From assembly GCF_000499845.2 (NCBI RefSeq), contig NC_023753.2, positions 16,864,193 through 16,928,192 of the forward strand: 64,000 bases of DNA, read 5' to 3'. A program made the translations under genes and the position numbers. Positions 23,257-35,601 of the stretch are shown piece after piece. Under the pieces are notes generated by a model. The model saw nothing but the letters and a program-made list of their open reading frames with translations. It did not search any database and was not told where the DNA came from. Numbering within the stretch: the stretch's first letter is position 1; every line of letters begins with the position of its first letter. This DNA is from Phaseolus vulgaris. Taxonomy: Eukaryota > Streptophyta > Magnoliopsida > Fabales > Fabaceae.

Positions 23257-26200
23257 ATGAGGACTACTAGGCAGAGTTCAACAACGCGCGCAGAGAGTGA
23301 TAGCATGACCTTGCAGTAGGTCATGGAGGTGATGCAAGGCCTTCAAGAGGCGATGGCGGCGTCGAGGGTGGAACAAGAACGCATTCAGTTGGATCTTGCA
23401 GCGCCGTAGGCAAGAAACGAAGAGCTATGTCGTGCGAACGAAGAGTTGCGTCGCGGGATGCGCAACCACTCTGGGAGTCACAAAGCAGAGGATCGCGAGT
23501 GTTTCACACCACCCAGGGAGTTCCCTATGCCTTTCTTGCAGTCCATCATGGAGGCAGTAATTCCACCCACATTAGTAGGCCCGAAGGTTACGTTCACGAG
23601 AATGGAAGATCCAGAGGCGCACCTCACTGCGTTCCACACGCAGATGATGCTTGTCGGCGGTTCTGACGTCGTGAGGTGCAAGCTATTCATGAGCACGTTG
23701 GCAGGAATGGCGATGGACTGGTTCATTAGCCTTCCAGATGGCCACGTGACCTCTTTTGCGCAACTCTCACAGTTGTTCAGGGAGCAGTATATCTTGAACC
23801 GGGCTCCCCTGCCAGTGTCGTATGATCTCTTCGACGTGAAGCAGTACTAGTGGGAGACGTTGAAGGAATACATCAACCGTTTTGGTGTGCAGGTGGTGAA
23901 GGTTGGCACCATTGAAGAGCCGATGATTGTGTATGCATTCAGGAAGGGAATCTGCCCTGGGCCATTCTGCGAGTCACTCATCAGAAACCGCTCCCGAACT
24001 TTCACAGAAATCAGGCGTTGCACGGAGCACATCGCAACGGAGGGTGAGGTGTGCGAGAAACGTGCAAGTGTCACACCCGCACGCCCTAGAGCACAGTCGC
24101 GCGCACAGCCCACGAGGGTGAATGAGGTCGCGCCAGGGAAGAGAGGCTAAGAGAGGAAGCGCCCCTATGAGGCAAGGAAGCCGCAGGCCAGGGGGCGCTC
24201 ATTGGAGAACAGGCCGGTTAGGCACAACTTTGTGGTGGAGCTTAAGGACCTCATTGTTGTGCCCAACATCGCGGATAGGCTGAGGGTCCCTGCGAAGACA
24301 GATAAGGTTATGGGACCACACAAGGACGCGTGGTGTGAGTTTCATCAGGCGTTCGGCCATCAGATCACCAACTGCTAGGCTCTGGGCCATCAGTTGGACA
24401 AGCTAGTGAAGAGCGGATTCTTGAATGACTATCAGGTGGGGTCATCCGGAGCCGCGACCTTGGCAGCGCCAGTAGAAGACTAGGCCCATGAGATGCCTAT
24501 CCATGGGGAAGTACACACCATCTCTGGTGGTTTTCCGGGTGGAGGATGCACTGCCTCTCAGCTCAAGAGATACGTGTGGTCAGTAAATTCTGTGGCAGAG
24601 CAGGGGGCGGACGACTCGCTGGACGTCGACCTTACGTTCACGAAGGCAGACCTCCACGATGTTGTCCCCCATGACAACGATCCCGTGGTGATCTCGGTTG
24701 GAAGGAGAGTACATCGAGTGCTTGTGGATCAAGGTAGCTCGACGGACGTGATGTTCTGGTCCACATTCAACAAGTTGCAATTGTCCCCTGATCTGCTGAG
24801 GCCATATACCGAGTGCCTGTATGGCTTCACAGGGGGACCAAGTGGAGGTGCGCGACTATCTAGTGTTGAGGACGACTTTCACGGATGGCACGACGTCACG
24901 CACCGAGAACATAAGGTATTTGGTTGTGAACGCTAATTCGGCGTACAACATTTTGCTGGGGAGGCCAGCTTTGAACAAACTGGAGGGGTGTCGTCTACAC
25001 GACACATGAAGCTGAAACTGCCCGATCTTAGTGGCAGAGTGATCATGATTAAGTCCGATCAGAAAGAAGCGAATAAGTGCTATGAAAATAGCCTGAAAAA
25101 AAAGAGGCGTGTTTATGGTGGTGGAGCGCCCACCCAGCACGGAGACGCCCATGGAGGTAGAGCCCGTGGAGGAGACGCCCACGGAGGAGGCGCCTGCAGG
25201 GGCAGTACCCATGGAGGAGACGCCCGCGGAGGCATTGCCCATGGGGAAAGCGCCTGCCGAGGCGATACCTGGAAGGGAAGGCAGCGAAGACATCTCTTGC
25301 GCAGAGGATGCCCGAGCCAGTCGAGAATGTGGTGGAGAGGCAGATCGGTGGTAAGACCTTTAAACTGGGACGACTGCTGAGTCGAGAAGAGCAGGACCAG
25401 GTGGCGGCAGTAATCTCACGTCACCTGGACGCCTTTGCATGGTCTGCCTCGGACATGCCCGACATTGACCCGAATTTTTTTATTCCATCATCTCACCATG
25501 GACCCCAAGGTCTGACCTATGCGACAGTGGAGGAGGAAGTTAAACGAGGAAAGGCGCCTCGTCGTGTAGGAAGAGACCAAAAAGCTGTTGAGCGCTGGCC
25601 ACATCAGGGAGATTCAGTACCCTGAGTGGCTGGCCAATGTGGTTTTAGTAAAGAAGGCGAACAAGAAGTGGAGGATGTGCGTGGACTTCATTGACCTGAA
25701 TAAGGCGTGCCCTAAGGATTCGTATCCCCTGCCCAGCATCGACGCATTGGTGGACAGCGCCTCGGGCTGCAAGATGCTAAGCTTTCTGAATGCGTTTTCG
25801 GGGTATAATCAGATCAAGATGCATCCCCGTGACGAGGGCAAAATGGCGTTCATGACTGAGACGTGCTGTTATTGCTACAAGGTGATGTTGTTTGGGTTGA
25901 AGAATGCAGGAACCACCTATCAAAGATTGATGGATAAGGTCCTTGCACCCATGTTGGGTAGGAACGTGCAGGCCTACGTCGACGATATGGTGGTGACATT
26001 CCAAGAGAGGGGGCGGCACACAGTTGATCTGGAAGAGTTGTTTGCCACGATAGCTAAATAGCGCCTCAAGCTGAACCTTGAGAAGTGTGTCTTCAGTGTT
26101 GAGGCGGGTAAGTTTTTGGGGTTTCTGCTCACAGAACGGGGGATATAAGCGAACCCCGACAAGTGTGCAGCGATCCTGGCAATGAGGAGCCCCGCCACGG

Positions 26201-28604
26201 TGAAGGAGGTACAACAGTTAACGGGGCGGATGACCGCTCTGTCCAGGTTCGTGTCCGCTGGAGGAGACAAGGGGCACCCTTATTTCCAGTGCTTGAAGAG
26301 AAACAACAGGTTCGTGTGGACCGAGGAGTGCGAGGCGGCATTCCTTAAGCTCAAGGAGTATCTGGCTGCTCCTCCCTTGCTTTGTAAGCCACAGACAGGT
26401 GTGCCCCTCCGGTTATACTTTGCGGTGACTGAGTGGGCGATCAGTGTTGTGCTGGTTCAGGAGCAAGACCAAACCCAGAAACCTTTATAATTCATAAACA
26501 AGTCCTGCAAGGGCCGGAGGCAAGGTATTAGTCTTTGGAGAAGGAGGCTCTGGCGGTGGTGTTCTCGGCCAGGAGGCTCTGTCACTACTTCCAAAGCTTT
26601 ACGGTGGTACTAATGACGAACCTCCCCATCCAGAAGGTGTTACAAAAGCCAGACGTCGCAGGGAGGATGGTCTGCTGGGCGGTGGAGCTCTCCGAGTTTG
26701 ACATTCTGTATGAGCCCAGGGGTCCATCAAGGGACAGGTGTACGCAGACTTTGTGGCGGAGCTCTCGCCAGGGAGCACACGACAAGAGGAAGAGGTTGGC
26801 TCCCAATGGGTGCTCTCGGTGGATGGGTTCTCGAATCAGCAAGGGAGTGGAGCCGGAGTGGTCCTGGAGGAGCCAAACGGTTTGTTGATCGAGCAGGCCC
26901 TGAAGTTTGCGTTCAAGGCAAGTAATAATCAAGCAGAGTACGAGGCCCTAATAGTTGGGATGCTCTTAGCCAAAGAGATGGGTGTGTGATGCCTGTTGGC
27001 GAAGAGTGATTCGCAGCTGGTCACGGGGCAGGTGACCGGGGAGTACCAAGTCAAGGATCTGCAGATGGCAGCATATTTGATGTATGTCCAAGTGCTGAAA
27101 GGGGCGTGACGTTCGAGTTGGTCCACGTCCCAAGAGAACAAAATGTCCATGCTGAGCTGGCCAGCTCACAGGCAAGGGGGGAAGGCAGAGGACGGTCATC
27201 CAGGAGACCCTCAAAACGCCGTGAACGTTTGTGGTGGATAACAGGGTGGACATCCTTCAGATCAGGACACAGTCCTTGACTCAGGACACGGCAAGAGCCC
27301 CCAGTATAAGTGTTTATCCGGCCTCGCCAGAAGATAAGTACCCCATGCAGGTGTGCGCTCTGGAAGAAGGGGACACGTGGATGACGCCCTATAGGCGCTA
27401 CATCGCAGATGGGATCCTCCCTGCGGAGCCCGAAGAGGGCAAGAAGATAAAGAGAAATTCTGCGAGGTACACTCTCGTGGATGGAGCACTATTCAGACAC
27501 GGGTTCACGCACCCGATCTTGACATGCGTGAGTGGAGATGAGTGCACGAGGATAATGTCTGAGCTCCATGAAGGGATTTGCGGGAGCCATGTAGGAGGAA
27601 GGTCTTTGGCGTCCAAGGTAGTGCGCGCAAACTTCTACTGGCCAACAGTGAGGGAGGACTGTGTAAGGTACGCCCAACGGTGTAAGCAGTGCCAACTGCA
27701 TGCCGACTGACATAAGGCGCCCCCAGAAAAGTTGAGGTCAACTTACAACCCATGGCCTTTCCACACATGGGGAATTGAAATTCTGGGACCCTTCCCGTTA
27801 GCAATAAGGCAGATGAAGTACTTGATAGTTGTTATTGAGTACTTCACAAAGTGGATAGAAGCAGAGCCGGTGGCGCAGATCACCGCACACAAGGTACAAC
27901 ACTTTGTCTGGAGGAACATTGTGTGTCGCTTCGGTGTACCGAGGTGCCTTACCTCAAATAATGGTACTCAGTTTGCAAGCCAGCAGCTGGGTAAGCTGTC
28001 TACAGAGGTAGGCATCAAGCAAGTGTTCGCATCTGTTGAACACCCCCAGACGAACAGATAGGTGGAGTCCGTCAACAGAATCTTGCTGAGGGGGTTGAAG
28101 AGGAGGCTTGAGAAAGCCAAAGGAACTTGGGCGAAGGAGGTACCCAAGATAGTATGGGCTTACCACACCACGCCCCAAACTTCCACCATGGAGACGCCGT
28201 TCAGCTTAGTATACGGATCGGACGCCATGATCCCAGTAGAGATTCACGAGAGCTCACCATGCTTCCAGAGTTTTGTGGCTGAAGAGTCCAACGAGGAGAG
28301 GAGGGTGAATCTAGATCTGTTACCCGAAGCCAGAGAAGAAGCAAGAATAAAGGCTGAAGCCATAAAGAGAAGAGTAGAGCATCAGTACAGCTCCAAGGTG
28401 AAGCCCCGGTAGTTCCAAGTGGCTGACTTGGTCATGCGGAAGGCTCATCCATATGAGTTGGAAAACAAGTTGTCCCCCAAGTGGATCGGGCCCTTCAGGG
28501 TAATCGAAGCTCGGGGGAACGGGTCGTATAAGCTTGAGACTCTGGAGGGAGGCCCTATCCCGCGCACTTGGAACGCGGCAAACTTGTAGTTTTATTTCAG
28601 TTAA
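23257..28604 (+). pseudogene. gag-pol of Tat element 2, many stops
   Basis: It starts MRTTRQSS at 23257 with early TAG stops. The gag core (EDPEAHLTAFHTQMMLVGG) lies at 23600-24000, with a Q-to-stop after VKQY at 23848. Protease VLVDQGSSTDVMFW is near 24718. RT spans about 25590-26160 with AYVDDMVV, followed by RNase H (26180-26740), a second RNase H (VDGFSNQQGSGAG, about 26820-27180), the integrase zinc domain (HEGICGSHVGG, about 27565) and the core (EILGPF, then HPQTNR where NGQ is usual). The C-terminal tail ends at 28604. Frameshifts occur near 24820-24990, 25310, 25590, 26500 and 26990. The enzyme order equals that of element 1. Confidence 0.92.
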
Positions 28605-29702
28605 AAACTCTATGAAGTGTATAGTTTAAGGGGACACTCTTTTCCCCTTTCAGGGGTTTTTTAATGAGGTCACCCAAGTAAAAACCAGTTTGAGCATACA
28701 TTGTCTTAAGTTTTCCTTATTACGATGCAGAGAAATGCTAACAAGAGATAACGCGGTTCAGTAAGAAATGAACCCACCACCTTGGCGTTCAGACATCTCG
28801 AGGGGAGACGTGGGGGCGCCTCCCTCGAGCATGAGCGCCAAGGACAGAAAGGAAGTTCGGAGCAGTAGAGAGCCAGGTACCTTGGTGCAGATACACACCA
28901 GATAGGAGTAGCGCTTTCCTTCGGGACACCTTCTCCTTGGGCGTAAGCACCAAGTCCCTGGTCATCTTGGTGTTTAGACACATCGGGGACGAAACGACAC
29001 TGCTCCCCGGCTGGCCTCTCCTCGGGCGTGGGCACCAAGTACACTGACCGCCTTGGTGTTTAGACACACTGAGGACGAAACGACTCTGTTTCCTAGCAGG
29101 CCTCTCCTCGTGCGTGGGCACCAAGTGCAAGAGATAAGGACTGGTTGCCTTGGTGTTTAGACACACCGGGGACGAAACGACACTACTTCCAGCAGGCCTC
29201 TCCTCGGGCGTGGGCACCAAGTGTAACTCTTGTCCCAGTGTTTAGACACACTGAGGACGAAACGGCCCTGCTTTCAGCAGGCCTCTCCTCAAGTGTGGGC
29301 ACCGAGTACGAGTAAGTAGGCTTCGGCCAAGATAAGTCCTTCTTTGCCTTTGAGCGATGTCGAGGCCAGTAACGCCTTCGGGGGTAGGCGCCTCAGGGCC
29401 ATGAAGGTCAAGCGAAGATTAAGTTAAGAAATTCCCACGAGTTAGGAAGAAGAAGGAATCGAGAACAAGAGAAAGGTATGCACGTTGGTCTTAGTAGAAA
29501 AGATAAGAAGGAAAAGCGCGTGCTACCTATAGTTTGAGAAAGAAAATTAAGCTAAGCGAAGAAAAACAAAGGTAAATAGCGGAAACATCTTTGAAAGCAG
29601 TGAATAAGCGCAAGCAGAAGCAAATATTTAAAGTCAAAAAGTGCAAGCCATTCAGAATGTGCAGAATAGGTAACAAAGTTATAAAGTTACAAAAAGGGAA
29701 AG
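28605..29702. repeat. Spacer with tandem-repeat array, element 2
   Basis: From about 28780 to 29310 there are roughly six degenerate copies of an 85-97 bp unit marked by TTGGTGTTTAGACACA (for example 28971, 29057, 29154 and 29239), GAGGACGAAACGAC and GGCCTCTCCTCG. The flanks (28605-28780 and 29310-29702) show no gene. The unit does not resemble the arrays of elements 1 and 3, but it has the same place between pol and the antisense gene. Confidence 0.85.
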
Positions 29703-31881
29703 CTAATTGTCTTCAGAGAAGTCCCTTGGCACGACTTTCCCCTTGACGACGTGGTTGACAGGGGCATAGTTTGAGACGTCCATCTCAGGGTGTTCGTAGA
29801 CTACCTGAGACAAAGCTTCCTCAAACCCTGCAGCAAAAGCATCCGCAGCGTCGTCGAGGAGCTCCTTTTCGACCTTTTGGGAGTGTTCAGCTTGGGAAGC
29901 CAGCTCTTTCCCCATGTCTGCCAAGGTCCCAGCCTTCTCTGCAAGCTGCTTGGTAAGTTCAGCCTTCATTATGTCAAAAGCTTCATTCTTGGCAGCAAGA
30001 TCAACCTCAACCTTGCCCAGGTTCACCTCTTGAGTAACACAACATTCCTCAAGGGTGGTTATTTTGGTTTTGGAGGTATCAGCGGCTGCCTTCAGTTCAA
30101 CAATTTCCACCACCTTGGCCAGAAGCTCAGTGTATGTCTGGCCGCTTCATGAAGCCTCTTGTTAGCTGCTTCCTTAGCTTTTCGCACCACTTTCAGGGCC
30201 TCTTTAAGAGCAGCCTCTTGGTTGAACCAACGACGGGCTTGGTCGTTCATTTGCTCCTTTACCAGGGCCAGCTCATCAACAAGAGCTTGGTACTCCCTGG
30301 CCCTAGCCTCAGTTTGGTGCCGCCAAGAGCTGGCACGAGAAAAGTGTTCCCTAAGGGAATAAGCAACACTCTCCTCTACAGCCTCGTCAGTTGGGCCTTC
30401 CGGGGGCACCTGCCGGAAACCCTTTAGCAAGAGTTGGACGACCCGAGGAAGCTCTTGAGCAGATGCAAGAGTGGGCTCTGGGGCGGTTTCAACTCCCTCC
30501 CCAGAGCCATATAGTTAGGAGGTGTGGAGGCACTTGGAGGATGCTCCCTCAGGGACTCAACGTTTTTGTTGGAAGTGGAGTGGGATGTAGCCACTGTGGT
30601 GGTCCTCCTCCTCTTGAAGACAGGTCCATTAGCAGTATCCTCCTCGTCATCCGAGGGAACAACCACCACCCCTTTTCCTTTGTCCAGGGGGGCTGGTGGA
30701 GATGAAGTCCCGACCACGGCCAATGGGATGGCCGCGATTGGAAGTGGAGAGGTAGGGGTTGGAATGGTATGAGGAGAAGGGGGTTTTGGGTGGTTTGAGC
30801 AGGTGCAGGTGTTGGTACGGTTTGGGCAGGGGAAATTGGAGAGGTGGCAAGGGAAGTGCCAGGGGCTGGTTGTGTAGAGATACCAGCCCCACCAGAAGTG
30901 GCCTTGCCCCGAGCGGACAAGACCTTGGACAGCTTCTTCCGTTTCTCATCACCTAGCGCCATGTCTGCACCAAAGAGAAAGAGTTGTGAGTCAAGCATAC
31001 CATGAAAATAGTATAAGAACAGTTTGTAAAATACGCAAGAAGAAGCAGCATAAACAGAAATAGAGAGTTGGGGTTAGTAAAGAAGGGAGTACTCCTATAC
31101 CGATGCAGCGACTCAGTGCAACGGGGTCGTATTCATGTTTGATCAGCTTAGCAGTATTAAACACTACCCCCAAGCTAGCCAAGACTTGGCATATCTCGCG
31201 ATCAGCCGAGGTTAGCTCGTCCAAAGTCTTGGCTTTCCTCATCTTCAATTCCCCTACCCAATACAAGGGGAAACCATCCAGGGCAGTAGGGTCGGCTTCA
31301 GAGCTACACACTCTGAAGAATTTTCCTCTCAACCCCTTGTATGATTGCTGGAAGAGAGTCAAAATTATCCTCCCAGCAATCCCACTGAAGCTGACTCAGA
31401 TTTTTCCTAGGGCCCTTTGCCTCGAAGAAGTGGAGGAAGACGTCCACTGGGGGTAACACCCGAAATAGCTGAAGAGAATGCCAAAGGCCCTGATGAAGGC
31501 CCAGCTATTGGGGTGTAGTTGGGCTGGGGCCACGTTTATCTCTGTCAGAAGCTCCCTTTCGAAGCTTGTAAAGGGAAGGCGTTGTCCAACGCGCTGGAAT
31601 ACTGACTGATAGAAAAAGAAGAATGGTTCCCCACCATTCGAGTGATTATCCACGCAGACAGGTTCGCCCGCTGTGCAGGGACGAACAGATATATAAGCGT
31701 CGTGCCTTCTCCCAAAGTCTCTACCCTTGCACCCGGGTTCGTTGTTTAAATGGTCCCTCCAATCAGAAAAGGAAGTTAGGGTCGAGGTTTCGGCGAGCAG
31801 CTCGTCGGAAGCCCAAGAATATAAGGGTTTGTAATTAACGCTGGGAGGTGGTGGATTGGCGGTGGTTTTGGTTCGCACCAT
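29703..31881 (-). pseudogene. Antisense gene (aORF) of Tat element 2, frameshifted
   Basis: It starts MVRTKTTANP at 31881 and keeps LYSWASDELL, PFTSFERELLTEIN, LHPNSWAFIRAF and FPLYWVGELK. The frame breaks near 31420. A phase-1 coding intron spans 31100-30965 (GT/AG, 136 bp), at the same protein position as in elements 1 and 3 (after RCIG). After it come DMALGDEKRKKL, a proline-rich linker, an acidic patch next to FKRRRTT, then a coiled coil in several frames (30723-30424, 30430-30092, 30113-29703). It closes with AAGFEEA and VVKGKVVP. Frameshifts make it a pseudogene. Its function is unknown. Confidence 0.78.
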
Positions 31882-31897
31882 GTCTCAACAAGGGAAG

Positions 31898-32330
31898 CTG
31901 GGAAGAAGAAGAACAAAGGTTTAGCAAACAGAGGCTATGGTGTGAAAGTGGAATAAAACCCAGAAAAACCCTACCCACACGAGAAAAGTCCAGAGAACAG
32001 GGAACGAAGAAATGAGAGGAAAGCGTAAATGCGAGAATTTAAACAGTCCCAGGCAGTAACATCAGTACATAAAGTCAAGAATAAAGAGGCATCAATGCAG
32101 AAAATTCATACCTTTTGATGATTGAAGAAGTGAAAGTCTTGGTTTTGAGAAGAGAAATCAGAGAAAGCTTTGAGAAGGAAGACGAAGAAAGCAAGTGAGA
32201 GCGTATGTGATGGAATAGTGTCTGAAGTGCGCATTTTTGAAAGGTTTAACGTAAACTTGAGAAGCGCAAGAGACGTTAAGTCACGACCGTGCAATTGGGC
32301 CACGTGTTGATAAATTACCGTGTGTGCCAA
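31898..32330 (-). promoter_or_regulatory. Putative promoter and spliced 5' leader of the antisense gene, element 2
   Basis: On the minus strand an ABRE-like ACACGTGGC lies at about 32308-32300. It is followed by an ATTCCATCACA leader motif (about 32215) and a donor CATCAAAAG|GTATG at 32112/32111. The acceptor CCCAG|CTTCCC is at 31898/31897. The 214-bp intron ends 16 bases before the ATG at 31881. Elements 1 and 3 share this arrangement. Confidence 0.55.
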
Positions 32331-32405
32331 AGTGTCACGTCGTAGCGCAGAAACGTCTTGTCAATAGAATGCCACGTAGGACGGTAGGGCGAGGCCTTAG
32401 TCTTT

Positions 32406-32721
32406 TCGTTGTTAGCAGAATAAGGTCGTTTTCACACTTTACACACAAGTGATCTGAGAACGGGAGAGAGAATTCAGTTACGATTCAGCTACGCGTTTCC
32501 TGAACACGGTGTTTATGGTGTTCTATTACGGAGGTGCAACGGTGTTTTCTACCCTTACTGACTTGAGCGTCGGAGTGCAAACGGCCGCGAGGGCGCCCAT
32601 TTGTCTCTTTGTTTCAGGTATTCACTGCGGCGAAGGGTTAAGATTTAAACAAAGACAAAGGAGTCCTTGATACGCAGCTCATAGCTACGCACGAAGGCAA
32701 TCTGGTCAACTGGCAGGAACA
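32406..32721 (+). repeat. 3' LTR remnant of element 2 (316 bp), U3 and polypurine tract missing
   Basis: It aligns without large gaps to 22740-23055 of the 5' LTR. The break is about five bases downstream of the TATA box in the 5' LTR. The sequence to the left (32340-32405) has no LTR counterpart. The outer end is intact, GGAACA followed by the TSD. Confidence 0.88.
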
Positions 32722-33245
32722 ACGCTCTTTATAGGAAAACACCTTTGGTCCACCACATTTACTGCATAATTTTGCATCATATACAGACAGAGCACTTGCA
32801 AAAAAACTTCAGATCTATATTAGCTAAAGAGCCTTTCTTGGCTACTGATATGTGTTGACTTTATACTTGCTCCAGTGCTAAATTTTCTTTAAGACAACCC
32901 TTACATAGGCCATTGGTGCCTTGACAGCAACACCAACAAGCATGACAACATTGACAAAAATGGCTTTGGCCATTAGTTGCATCCTTCCTTCCTTTGGTGG
33001 TCCACATTCTTAATTCTCATATAGTATTGTCATTGACAACACAGTTCCCCTCTAACATGGTTTTCAAAGCTGTAGAAAAAGTACCAAGAAAGCAGTTGCT
33101 AACAATTTAAAAGCATCTTCATCAGGTTCCAAAGTATCCATGAATAACCCCTTCATAAAACTTCACCAGCTTGACACCCTTTTCTCATGCAAACAACAAC
33201 ACTTTTTCCATTTCAACGTCTGTGTCTAACTAGAAAACGAGCTCC
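32722..33245 (-). other. LINE A 3' UTR, right part
   Basis: Non-coding continuation of 21465-22050, resumed after the element 2 TSD. No gene seen. Confidence 0.7.
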
Positions 33246-34239
33246 TCATAGTTGAACCTGTTGTTGTATACTTTCTAGATCATTATTATGAATTCTTCTT
33301 CCAGCCTTGCTTCCTGCACCCATTATTACCTCCTTTTTCCAGCGTATACATTGGATGCATTGATTTGGGTTCAGGTGCCAATCCGAAAATGCATACGAAA
33401 AAGAGCGCACCTTGTATTTCAACAAAAACCATGCAAGGAGTTGAGTTGATTGGAAAAAAATTTCTGCATATGGAACCTCTTGCTTAAAGACAACTCTATT
33501 CCTCTTCTCCCAAATACAATGTACAATTGCTACCCGCATTCCCTTCCGCACCTGATTTTTCTTAACTGACATATGTATAAGATAAAAGTTCTCAGGGTGA
33601 CACTTCAATTCCTTATGTTGGAAAAACATAACACCTAACCACCTGAAGCATGTAGACCAAACTCGTTATGCAATGGCACAATCCAAGAAAAGATGTTGGG
33701 TGGATTCTTCTGACTCCCTACAAAGTGCACATATAGTAGAATTTATTGCCACCCTTCTTTTGAGAAGGTTAATACTAGTTGGGATTCTATCTAGTAAGAT
33801 TCTCCACCCAGTGATTAGGGCTTTAGGCATTGCTTTTGCTTGCCATAGGTTGGAAAAAGATCCATCCATTGGACCATTGGTTTGGTTAGCCAAGCGAACA
33901 TAAGCTGATTTCACATAGAAGACCCTTGTGGTATCCCCTCCCCAAACAAGATGATCCTTGGATTCCTTGTTCATGTCACCCCTATTTATGTGCGTAAATA
34001 AATCTTCCTCCAAACCCAATTCCCATTAAAACATATCCCTCCTCGAATTTAGCTGCCATTGCTACCAGAATCCTCCCAAAAGCCTACCTTACCCACCTTC
34101 TTGCCTTGTTCCATAAAAAGGGAGTAAAGTCTAGGAAACAAAGACTTAAGGCTAGAGTAATTGACCCACGCATCCTCCCAAAACCTAACATTCTCTCTGT
34201 CCCCAACTTTCCAAACAATAGCTTTTTGGAACCAACCAT

Positions 34240-35116
34240 TGTTCCTGTCGGTTGACTCGATTACCTTCGTACATCTACGACGATCACACGCCAAATTATC
34301 TCTGCCTTCGTTTGTTCCTTTCTTCGATCAAACACCTGAAAATGCAAAGACAAAGGGCGCCCTAGAAGTCGTTTGCACTCCGACGCTGAAGTCAGTATAG
34401 CACTAGGAAACACCGAAAGTAAGCTGTAAAAGGCTCTCTGTGTAAACTGTGTGTGTATCAGCGTAAAGCTGCGTAAAACTTGTGTACCTTATTAGGTTTG
34501 ATACTACCCTTTATATACTCTAGGATTTTCGCTGTTTCCGCTAACCATAATTAGGGTTACTGAGGGTACGCCTTAGTGTCGCTATCACCCACTCTTAGGG
34601 CAATCTAGCGCGTAGGGCTCCCTTATTGGAGTGCAACCTCTAACGGGATGACCACCTGGGTACCAACTTGTGCACCTAATCTCTGGGGTCATCCGTCTTG
34701 GGAGTGCCCTAGCTGTTCACGTGCCATGCATGCAACTCACCCCTGGAATGTGACCCTCACGGGTCGTATCTCTTCCAGTGGCTCTTTACTTGCGTTACGC
34801 CTGAACGCGTCATCCACACCGCACGCATGGACCCCTCGTGATCTAGGGTTCTTTCTAACTGATAACTGGTGTGTGGTCTAGGATCCACCTCTCGTGGCCA
34901 AGCTCGCTGTTTGAGTCTCTGATGTCCGATGTCACATCACCCTCACTATATTGCTAAGTACACATCAGTACATCCTGGTGATCGACGCCTGACCACTCCT
35001 CGGCACCTTGGCTCACGTGTCTTGGAGACACTGGCCCATGCCACTCGTGGGACCCAACTTACGTGGCCCCATAATCATTAATAGCGATCAACGACGTCCA
35101 AGGACTGGTCGGTACA
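34240..35116 (-). repeat. 3' LTR of element 3 (877 bp)
   Basis: It matches 44408-45228 throughout, ending GGTCGGTACA against GGTCAGTACA. It has about 48 extra bases at about 34876-34923, flanked by GTC in both contexts, and about ten extra bases near 34525. A TATA box (TATATAAAGGG on the minus strand) lies near 34508-34518, and CACGTG at 35014-35019. Confidence 0.92.
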
Positions 35117-35130
35117 CAAGCCCCCAGTCT
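35117..35130 (-). other. Polypurine tract of element 3
   Basis: On the minus strand AGACTGGGGGCTTG stands directly before the 3' LTR start TGTACCGACC. It is almost the same tract as in element 1. Confidence 0.82.
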
Positions 35131-35239
35131 CGAGTTGTAACTTTTTCAGCGAAGAGACTAAGTCCTCGCCCTGGCAACCTACGTGGCTCTGCGTGACGGG
35201 ACGTGAACAGTGCACCGAAGTGACGCTTCTCTGTGCCCG

Positions 35240-35590
35240 CTTTAATTTGCGCACACGTGTCTTGATCAACGACCAAGACTTAATGTCGCTTGCGCATCTT
35301 AGTTTACGTTGAGCGTTCAAAAACGCGCGTTTCGATCACTGTTCCATCACTTTCAGAAATCTCTTGCACGCTTCATCTTCTTCTTCGAACGCTCTTGCTT
35401 TCTCTTTTGCGAAAAACCAGGACTTTCAACTTTCATCAGTTAAAGGTACGATTTTTATCCATTGATCGCCCTTGTTTCTTGATTTCGCACTTTGATAACT
35501 GCCTGAGACTGTTTAATTTCCTTGCATTTTAAGCTTTCTCTGTTCTTTCCCCCTCTGTCCTTGTTTTTCTTTTCCTTTCTTGCTTTTTAG
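35240..35590 (+). promoter_or_regulatory. Putative promoter and spliced 5' leader of the antisense gene, element 3
   Basis: ACACGTGTC lies at 35253-35261, and TGTTCCATCACT at about 35340. The donor TTAAAG|GTACG is at 35445/35446 and the acceptor TTTTTAG|CTTTC at 35590/35591. The 145-bp intron ends 11 bases before the ATG at 35602. The arrangement repeats that of elements 1 and 2. Confidence 0.55.
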
Positions 35591-35601
35591 CTTTCTTCAA
35601 G

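Larger units (their letters stand above)
22051..32721 (+). mobile_element. LTR element 2: Ty3/gypsy, Tat lineage, decayed
   Basis: Flanked by the TSD ACGCT (22046-22050, 32722-32726). The order is 5' LTR 22051-23055, primer binding site, gag-pol 23257-28604, tandem repeats about 28780-29310, antisense gene on the minus strand (31881-29703), and a 3' LTR remnant 32406-32721. The layout matches element 1 in the opposite orientation. Many stops, mostly explained by C-to-T or G-to-A changes, mark it as older than element 1. It is inserted in the 3' UTR of LINE A. Confidence 0.93.

Noticed and set aside
23427..24150. Independent gag-like host gene
   Set aside because: Collinear with gag of elements 1 and 3 and placed directly after a 5' LTR and primer binding site.
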